Of a stretch of DNA of 8,143 bases, positions 1 through 6,600 are shown one piece after another (the stretch's first letter is position 1; each line of letters begins with the position of its first letter). This DNA is from CAZRGV01 sp964599655 (GTDB lineage Bacteria > Planctomycetota > Planctomycetia > Isosphaerales > Isosphaeraceae): assembly GCA_964599655.1 (NCBI GenBank), contig CAZRGV010000212.1, positions 1-8,143 on the forward strand, given 5' to 3'. Below the pieces are notes generated by a model, which was given only the letters and a program-made list of their open reading frames with translations, had not been told where the DNA came from and did no database searches. The position numbers and the translations under genes are program-made.

Positions 1-759
1 GGGGCTCCGGCGGCCAAGTCCGCGTCGACCCGGGCGTTGCCACCTCTCGAAAAGATGACCGATCCCAAGGACCTGGCCGAGGCGCTTCGTCGGGCCGGAG
101 CCGAGAAGGAGAAGAAGGTCAAGGCCGAGGCCGCCAAGCCGGCGGCGGCCAAACCCGCGAAGAAAGCCGAGGCGAAAGTCGTGCCGCCTCGGCCGTCAAA
201 AGAGGCGGCGGCCGCGACCTCAGGCCGATCGCCTGTCGCTGCGCTGGCGGCCGCGTCTCGGCGGCAACTTTTCCGGGCTGGCTTCTGGATCGCGGCGGGC
301 TGGACGGCCTTCACGGCGGGCATGGCCGCGTTCACGGCGATCTCGTTGCGGTTCATGTTCCCCAATGTGCTGGCCGAGCCGCCGAGCACCATCAAGGTTG
401 GCCTGCCCTCGAACTTCGAGCTGGGGGAGGTCAACGAGCGATGGAAGGCCGAGTGGGGCTTCTGGATCGTTCGCTCGGACTTCTACGACGGCGAAGACAA
501 GATCTACGCGTTGCAGTCGGTCTGCACTCACCTGGGGTGCCCGCCCAACTGGCTGGGTGGCGAGCAAAAGTTCAAGTGCCCCTGCCACGGCAGCGGTTTC
601 TACATCTCGGGGGTGAACTTCGAAGGCCCGGCGCCCCGGCCCCTGGAACGGTTCAAGGTTTCGATCGGCGACGACGGCCAGATTGTCGTCGACAAGAGCC
701 AGAAATACCAGCAAGAACTGGGACAGTGGGACGACCCGCAAAGCTACGTCAAGGTCTGA
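1..759 (+). CDS. qcrA: Rieske [2Fe-2S] iron-sulfur subunit of cytochrome bc/b6f-type complex (5' end probably outside window)
   Basis: This is the high-potential electron acceptor of the Qo site; it takes one electron from quinol and hands it to the cytochrome c subunit. Both cluster motifs are present: CTHLGC at 523-540 and CPCHGSGF at 577-600. The first Cys and the His of each motif bind the cluster, and the remaining Cys pair would form the Rieske disulfide. A twin-arginine-like motif SRRQLFR (256-276) directly precedes one hydrophobic segment (about 283-352), which fits Tat export with an uncleaved anchor. The roughly 70 residues before it are Ala/Lys/Pro-rich low complexity. The frame is open to base 1. 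In-frame TTG (37) and ATG (55) exist, but neither has a Shine-Dalgarno sequence, so I treat the gene as 5'-partial; a start at 37 or 55 remains possible. The Tyr two residues after the CPCHGS Ser in mitochondrial Rieske proteins is Phe here. The cytochrome b gene follows after 243 bp. Confidence 0.93.
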   Translation, partial: GAPAAKSASTRALPPLEKMTDPKDLAEALRRAGAEKEKKVKAEAAKPAAAKPAKKAEAKVVPPRPSKEAAAATSGRSPVAALAAASRRQLFRAGFWIAAGWTAFTAGMAAFTAISLRFMFPNVLAEPPSTIKVGLPSNFELGEVNERWKAEWGFWIVRSDFYDGEDKIYALQSVCTHLGCPPNWLGGEQKFKCPCHGSGFYISGVNFEGPAPRPLERFKVSIGDDGQIVVDKSQKYQQELGQWDDPQSYVKV

Positions 760-784
760 GCGACCCAGGCCGGCGAGCGATTCC

Positions 785-804
785 GGAGCCGGGTTGCCGG
801 CTCC
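785..804 (+). other. Intercistronic GC hairpin after the Rieske gene
   Basis: GGAGCCGG (785-792) and CCGGCTCC (797-804) are perfect inverted repeats around a GTTG loop, 25 bases after the Rieske stop codon. No T-run follows directly, so it is not a classic intrinsic terminator. A role in transcript processing, 3'-end stability or partial attenuation is an inference. Confidence 0.4.
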
Positions 805-991
805 CCCTCGCCGAACACGATTTGACGGTTGCACGACGTGACTGTTGTTTGATTGTCTGATCCTCTCTCTTGATGAGTTCCACGTTCGTTTTTTTCAGGT
901 CGGGACGAGCGGATCGCCCGCTCGGGGCCTGACGATCGTTGCGACACGTTCGGCGACGAGATTCCGCCCGCACCGACGCGGGGTCCGCCTC

Positions 992-997
992 AAGGGA
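992..997 (+). promoter_or_regulatory. Ribosome binding site of the cytochrome b6-like gene
   Basis: AAGGGA lies five bases before the ATG at 1003. It is purine-rich and correctly spaced, and it supports that start codon. Confidence 0.55.
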
Positions 998-1002
998 CGA
1001 CC

Positions 1003-1776
1003 ATGGCCATCCTCGACAAGATCTCCGAGACCCAGGTCTGGAAGAGCGTATTTCGGCACCCGATGCCCAAAGACCGGCGCAACCGGGTTGTCGTGATGCT
1101 GACGAACTTCTTCCTGCACCTGCATCCGGTCAGCGTCCGCAAACAGGGGATCGCCCTGAGCTACACCTGGTGCATGGGCGGGACCACCTTCTTCCTGTTC
1201 ATGGTCGAGGTGGTCACCGGCGTGCTCCTGATGTTCTATTACCGGCCAACACTGGAACACGCCTACAACGATATCCTCGCGCTTCGGGACGTGACCACGT
1301 TGGGGATCTTGCGAGAGCTGCACCGCTGGGGAGCTCACGCGATGGTCATCGCCGTCTGGCTCCACATGTACCGTGTGTTCCTGACCGGCAGCTACAAACC
1401 GCCTCGCGAGTTCAACTGGGTGGTCGGGGTGATTCTGCTGGTCTTGACGCTCTTGCTGTCGTTCACGGGTTACCTGTTGCCGTGGGACCAGCTCGCGATC
1501 TGGGCCATCACGGTCGGTTCGAACATGGCGCGAGCGACGCCGCTGGCCGGTGTGGAAGGGCCGGGCGCCTCGTTGTTGAAGGTCAACGGCGTGAGCCTGA
1601 TCACGTCGGGGTCGGACGCCAAGTTCGCCCTGCTGGGCGGCCGTTCGGTGGGCGAGATGACGCTGAACCGGTTTTACGTGCTGCACTGCGTGGCGATTCC
1701 GCTGGCTGTGGCGTTCTTGATCATGATCCATTTCTGGCGGGTTCGAAAGGACGGCGGCATCAGCGGCCCGATGTGA
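1003..1776 (+). CDS. petB: Cytochrome b6-like N-terminal cytochrome b subunit (hemes bL, bH; putative heme c_i site)
   Basis: This 257-residue membrane protein is the four-helix, diheme half of cytochrome b and forms most of the Qo and Qi sites. Heme ligands are H107 and H121 on helix B (14 apart) and H228 and H243 on helix D (15 apart); the 15-residue spacing is the b6 type, whereas mitochondrial bc1 has 14. The Qo-side motif GYLLPWDQ is at 156-163 and the conserved C-terminal RKDGGISGP at 248-256. Cys57, in the context SYTWCMGG, aligns with Cys35 of plant cytochrome b6, which binds heme c_i covalently; the distance to the first heme His is 50 residues here and 51 in b6. The C-D loop (about 171-225) is longer than in chloroplast b6. 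The protein ends where b6 ends, and the missing cytochrome b helices are on the next gene, so the split architecture is b6f-like. The petB name follows that similarity; qcrB is an equally fair label. Confidence 0.95.
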   Translation: MAILDKISETQVWKSVFRHPMPKDRRNRVVVMLTNFFLHLHPVSVRKQGIALSYTWCMGGTTFFLFMVEVVTGVLLMFYYRPTLEHAYNDILALRDVTTLGILRELHRWGAHAMVIAVWLHMYRVFLTGSYKPPREFNWVVGVILLVLTLLLSFTGYLLPWDQLAIWAITVGSNMARATPLAGVEGPGASLLKVNGVSLITSGSDAKFALLGGRSVGEMTLNRFYVLHCVAIPLAVAFLIMIHFWRVRKDGGISGPM

Positions 1777-1981
1777 GTCGCCGCCGGCCGGATCACAACG
1801 GTGGGAGGCCCTTGGGCCGCGTGGCCTCGGGCCGTTCGAGTGAGCGTTGAACAGGACGTTGTACGAGGGTATCTCTCCTTCGTGGCGGACACGACGGACG
1901 TCGCGACGCGATCGGAACAGTCGATCTCGCGAGCACCGACGACCGACCACGCCACACTGACCACTGGGCACTTCGAACGCC

Positions 1982-3574
1982 ATGCATCACCCCGACCTGA
2001 CCCCTGGCGTGGTTGCCGGCCTCTCCTGGTATTACCTGCTGGCGGCCCTGATGAACGCCGCGGCGGCGGCCTATGTCGCCTACGCGGAGATGGTGTCGGA
2101 GGGGGCCTCTCGGGCCGGCCTGGCACCCAAAACACGCAAGATGCCCGAATGGCTGATCATCGCCTTCGGCGGAATGTATACCGTGGCCACGTTCGTGCTG
2201 GTCGTTCACGACTGGTTCGGCCCGCACGGAACGACGATCTCCTACGCCCTGTTCGCGCTGGCCAACGCCTTGCTGGCGATCCAATCGGGGGCCGACGCGG
2301 CGCATCACGCCGAGGAGCATGCCGCTGGCCACGGCCGGGAACAGGAATACGGTGGTCCGAGCCTCGATGACCACATTCCGGCGGTGGGCCTGGGCCCCGG
2401 CATCAACCGGACCCTCTGGACCCTGATCTGGGCGGTCTCGGCGGTGATCTTCCAGGCCTTCGGCATCGTGTACGCCCTGGGAGGCCGGGTTTCGCTGCCG
2501 CTTTTCATTCGAGACTGGGTCGATTACGTCGCGGGCCCGGTGACGTTCTTCGTGGGCGCGGTGATCGGCTTCATCGCGATGTACCGCTACCGCCGGGTCC
2601 TCTCCAACGGCTTGGTGGCCTGGGGCATCGTCAACGCCCTGTTGCTCTTCTTCGGCCTGAGCCTGACTGACTACGACTTCCGCGACATCGTCATCAAGCC
2701 GGACAACGTGCCGATCGTCGGCATGATCGTCCTGGTGGGCGTCTTCAACTGGCTCGCGATGCGTCGGGCGGTCATCAACGACGCCCGAATGGCGCAGGGA
2801 CTGCCCAACCTCGAAGAGCTGGAACCCGAGAAGACCCTGACCTGGCCCGACCTGGTCTACACCGAGCTGATCGCCATGGTGGTCGGCACGATCGTGCTGG
2901 TCGTCTGGGCGATCGTGCTGCAAGCCCCACTGGAACAGCCGGCCAGCTCGACCTCGGCCCCGAACCCGTCGAAGGCCCCCTGGTACTTCCTTGGGTTGCA
3001 GGAAATGCTCGTCTACTTCGACCCGTGGATGGCGGGCGTCGTGCTTCCGACCTTCATCATCCTGGGCCTGATGGCGATGCCCTACATCGACACGAACAAG
3101 AAGGGCAATGGCTACTACACGATCGAGCAGCGCAAATTCGCGTACATTACCTTCCAGTTCGGCTTCCTGGTGCTCTGGGTCATTCTGATCTTGCTGGGAA
3201 CGTTCCTGCGAGGACCGAACTGGAACTTCTTCGGCCCCTATGAATACTGGGACCCGCACAAGCTGATCCCATTGAACAACGTCAATCTGTCCGACCTGTT
3301 CTGGGTCGAGCTAATCGGCACGAGCCGTCCCGAGAACATCTTCCAGCGCGAGGCGCCCGGGATTCTCGTGATCCTCGGCTACTTTATCCTGGTTCCGCCG
3401 ATCCTGGGCCGGCTTTTCTTCCGCGATTACATCAAGCAGGCCGGCATGGTGCGCTACCTGGTTCTGTCCGGCCTCTTGCTGTTCATGGCCAGCCTGCCGA
3501 TCAAGATGGTCCTGCGCTGGACGTTGAACCTGAAGTACATCGTCGCGATTCCGGAATACTTCTTCAATATCTAA
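1982..3574 (+). CDS. Fusion protein: N-terminal multi-helix membrane domain plus cytochrome b C-terminal (subunit IV-like) domain
   Basis: This 530-residue protein supplies the second half of cytochrome b. The C-terminal part (about 285-530) holds the Qo-site ef-loop motif as APWY at 332-335, inside NPSKAPWYFLGLQEML, then helices near 349-369, 385-408, 459-478 and 489-511, and the stretch RGPNWNFFGPYEYWDPHK (410-427). I recall such a stretch from bacterial menaquinol-type cytochrome b C-terminal proteins. The N-terminal part (1-265) has about seven predicted helices (13-35, 57-76, 84-104, 144-166, 180-200, 210-228, 243-260) and a His/Glu-rich loop (H108, H109, H113, H117). I do not recognise it, and chloroplast subunit IV (about 160 residues) lacks it. 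The start at 1982 is the first ATG after an in-frame TGA at 1958; it has no clear Shine-Dalgarno sequence, and M24 (2051) would cut into the first helix. It lies 205 bp after the cytochrome b6-like gene and 96 bp before the multiheme cytochrome, so it is very likely part of the same complex. Confidence 0.9.
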   Translation: MHHPDLTPGVVAGLSWYYLLAALMNAAAAAYVAYAEMVSEGASRAGLAPKTRKMPEWLIIAFGGMYTVATFVLVVHDWFGPHGTTISYALFALANALLAIQSGADAAHHAEEHAAGHGREQEYGGPSLDDHIPAVGLGPGINRTLWTLIWAVSAVIFQAFGIVYALGGRVSLPLFIRDWVDYVAGPVTFFVGAVIGFIAMYRYRRVLSNGLVAWGIVNALLLFFGLSLTDYDFRDIVIKPDNVPIVGMIVLVGVFNWLAMRRAVINDARMAQGLPNLEELEPEKTLTWPDLVYTELIAMVVGTIVLVVWAIVLQAPLEQPASSTSAPNPSKAPWYFLGLQEMLVYFDPWMAGVVLPTFIILGLMAMPYIDTNKKGNGYYTIEQRKFAYITFQFGFLVLWVILILLGTFLRGPNWNFFGPYEYWDPHKLIPLNNVNLSDLFWVELIGTSRPENIFQREAPGILVILGYFILVPPILGRLFFRDYIKQAGMVRYLVLSGLLLFMASLPIKMVLRWTLNLKYIVAIPEYFFNI

Positions 3575-3592
3575 GGTCAAACACCCGTCACG

Positions 3593-3611
3593 GGCCGGGC
3601 GATGCCCGGCC
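3593..3611 (+). other. Intercistronic GC hairpin before the multiheme cytochrome gene
   Basis: GGCCGGGC (3593-3600) and GCCCGGCC (3604-3611) form a perfect 8-bp stem with a GAT loop, 18 bases after the preceding stop codon. An in-frame ATG at 3602 falls inside this hairpin, which argues against it as a start codon. There is no T-run, so complete termination is unlikely. Tuning expression of the downstream cytochrome is an inference. Confidence 0.4.
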
Positions 3612-3656
3612 TTCGGGGCTCCGCCGCCCTGTCGCTTCCGCCGGCGGCCCGGCATC

Positions 3657-3661
3657 GAGGA
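3657..3661 (+). promoter_or_regulatory. Ribosome binding site that decides the start of the multiheme cytochrome
   Basis: GAGGA lies nine bases before the ATG at 3671. The upstream in-frame ATG at 3602 has no such site. From 3671 the protein begins with a short polar head and then a membrane segment, as expected for an anchored periplasmic cytochrome. Confidence 0.6.
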
Positions 3662-3670
3662 CACTCGCCC

Positions 3671-6600
3671 ATGCCCGCGACCGAAGAAACGTATCGCAGT
3701 CAGAAGACTCTGCACATCGTTTTCGCCATCACGTCCGTGGTGATGACCGTGACCATCGTCTGGATGATCATGGCCGACCACCTTCGGCCGTGGAAGCAGG
3801 TGCAGCGCGAGTTTCAGAAGATCGAGACGGCCAAGCTCTCCGCCCAGGAACGGGAGGCGAAGCAGGCCGAGCTCGAAGCCAACAAGTCGAAAATCGACGA
3901 GATCAACCGACAGCTCAAGACCGTCGAGGCCCGGGAGCGGGAAAACGCCCGCGCGGTTCGCGACCTCCAGGCGAAGATCGACACAGCCCGCGGCCGCTTT
4001 CAGAAGCTCGATACCGACAAGCGGTTCAAGAAGGCCGAGCTCGATAGCCTTCGGAGCTTCTACGACGGCATGATCGACCGCGACGAGCGACGCCGGGCCA
4101 TGGAGTTCCTCGTCGGCTCGATCCGACCCTCCGAACAGCAGTACAACACCCTGAGCCGGCAGTTCGAAAAGGTCTCGCAAGAGCTCGACATGGTGGTTCT
4201 CAACCAGGGACTGCTGAGGAGCAACTTCGTCGAGGTCGGAAACGATCCGCCGCCCGACACGATCGCCGCCAAGGCCGGCTTCCGATCCGGCGACGAACTG
4301 ACCGTCGAGGATTTCCGGGCCATGCGGGACAAGGTGATGGCCACCCTTCAAGGAGAATCCCCCGCGCAGTCGATTCGCGTGGTCGTCCGACGGCGAGGAA
4401 AAGAGGTTCCGTTGAGCGTTGCCGTCGAACCGCTCGCCGAGTCGCTCCGTCCCGAGTTCCCCGAGGCGGCCTGGACCCTCTTCGGCATGAAGGCCACGCC
4501 AATCACCCGGGAGGTCCTGACCAAGCGGCTCGACGACCTGAACCGTGAGGCGGCCCGCATCGCCAACACACTTGAGCAGAAAGAAAAGCAATACGGCGAA
4601 GGCGGCTTTATCAACGGGGCCTTGGCCTGGATGCGAGGCCTGCCGATCATCGACCTAGCCGCGCCTCCGACCAAGATCCAGCAGATCACCTTGCCTGAGC
4701 TGACGATCAACTACAATTTCAAGGATGTCCCCCGGTTCGATCGCTGCACGACCTGCCACCAGGGGATCGATCGGATCGGCTACGACACCACCGCCGACGG
4801 CAAGCCGATGCCGCTGGTGTTCCACTCGCACCCGCACCTGACCGATGGCGCGACGGCGATCGACCCGAAGGGGAACGTGGTTCAGGCGGGGCTTTACCTC
4901 GACGGCAACGGGCCGCACAAGATCAACAGCTTCGGCTGCACGATCTGTCACGGCGGCCAGGGTTCCGGCACATCGTTCACCTTCGCCTCGCACACGCCCA
5001 ACGACCTCAAACAGCGCGAGGACTGGGAGAAGGAGCACGGCTGGTACGAGATGCACCACTGGGATGAGCCGATGCTCCCCAAGCGGTTCCTCGAGGCCAG
5101 TTGCCTGAAGTGCCACCACATGGTGACCGACCTGAACGAGCACCAGGCGCCCAAAGTTCTCGCCGGTTACAAGCGGATTACGCGGTACGGCTGCACGGGC
5201 TGCCACACCATCGGCGGCGAGGGGTCGTTCGGCCCCGACCTGACCGACAACCGGCCGGTCGGCCCGAACCTTCAGCACATCGGTACGAAGGTTTCGAGGG
5301 AGTGGACCCTGAAGTGGATCAAGAACCCGCACGCGTTCCGACCTGACACGAGAATGCCGCGGTTCTACGGCGTGACCAACAACGACGCGCCCAAGGACCA
5401 GCCGAAGAGCGACGCCGAGGTCCACGCGATCACCCACTATCTCTTCGCCACCAGCACCGCGCCGACCGGCTTCGTCGATCCGCCGGCCAAGAGCGATCCG
5501 GCGAAGGGCAAGGAGCTTTTCCTCCAAAAGGGCTGCATGGCCTGCCACTCGAACCGGGCTTATGAGGCGAAGGATCTGCCGAAGGCGCTCGGCAACGCCT
5601 GGAACTCGGCGTACTCGATCGACCCGGACAAGACGTACGGGCCCGACCAGTTCCCCGAGCAGGCTCGCGACTACGCCAAGGCCGAGTTCGGTCCCAACCT
5701 CTCCAGCATGGCCGCGAAGTTCCCGTCGAGAGATCAAGGGTACAAGTGGCTGACCAACTGGATTCAGGCCCCTGAGACTTACCACGCCAAGAGCCTGATG
5801 CCCAACCTCCAGCTCACCGCGCAGGAGGCGGCCGATATCGCCTCCTGGATTCTCTCGTCGCGGACCGACTGGGACACCGGCACCGACAACTACTGGCCGG
5901 TTCACGTCGAGGTTCCTCCCGTCGACTCGAAAGAGGTCAAGGAAGGACTCGACGAGCTGGTCAAGCTCTACCTCACGAAGTCGAAGGTCTACAACAAGCG
6001 GACCGTCCTGCTCAGCGAGATCGACAGCGTGGTCGCGCAGATGTCGCCCGACGAGAAGCTGATGTACGTGGGGGAGAAGACGATCAGCCGCCTCGGCTGC
6101 TTCGGCTGCCACAACATCAGCGGCTTCGAGAACGCCAAGCCGATCGGCACGCCGCTCAACGGCTGGGGCCTCAAACCCCCATCGCGGCTCGACTTCGGGC
6201 ACATCGCCGAGTACATCATGGACCAGGGAGTCGACCCCGACGGCTCTCGTGACGGCACCGACGAATACTACCAGGAGAAGCTGCTGGAACAGACCCGCGC
6301 CGGGTTCCTGTACCAGAAGTTGCACCGGCCTCGGAGCTACGACTACAAGAAGGACCGGGACGACCTGAAGACCTGGGACGACCGTTTGCGGATGCCCCAG
6401 TTCGCCTGGGCTGACGATCCGGTGGCGATCGAGGAAGTGATGACGTTCGTCCTCGGCCTGACCGGCGAGAAAATCCCGGCCAAATACCTGCCGAACTACG
6501 ATCCTCCCAAGGTTGCCCTGGCCAAGGGAGAACGCTTGCTCGAACGCTACAACTGCCGTGGCTGTCACACGCTGGCCATGCCGCGGTACACAATCGCGGC

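Noticed and set aside
822..854. A promoter before the cytochrome b6-like gene (TTGACG at 822 in a locally AT-richer stretch).
   Set aside because: No acceptable -10 box exists at 16-18 bp; the best candidate, TTGATT at 849, is 21 bp away.
889..895. A run of seven T as the tail of an intrinsic terminator.
   Set aside because: No stem-loop lies directly before it; the 785-804 hairpin is more than 80 bases upstream.
1847..1875. A promoter before the fused cytochrome b gene (TTGAAC at 1847, TATCTC at 1870, 17-bp spacer).
   Set aside because: The -10 box matches only three of six positions, and such matches are expected by chance; it was too weak to list as a feature.
1777..1981. A missing small gene or cytochrome b remnant between the two cytochrome b genes.
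   Set aside because: No frame here has a start, a ribosome binding site and protein-like composition; the frames that cross it are shadows of the downstream gene.
1793..3259. A 488-codon open frame on the minus strand opposite the fused cytochrome b gene.
   Set aside because: Its translation is rich in Arg, His, Asp and Gln without hydrophobic or domain structure, as expected from reading codons of membrane helices in reverse. The plus strand is clearly coding.
3602..3670. An N-terminal extension of 23 residues on the multiheme cytochrome starting at ATG 3602.
   Set aside because: The ATG lies inside a hairpin and has no Shine-Dalgarno sequence, whereas ATG 3671 has GAGGA at a suitable distance.
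3311..4591. A 426-codon open frame on the minus strand spanning the junction of two genes.
   Set aside because: It crosses two well-supported genes and the intercistronic hairpin, and shows no domain or credible start.
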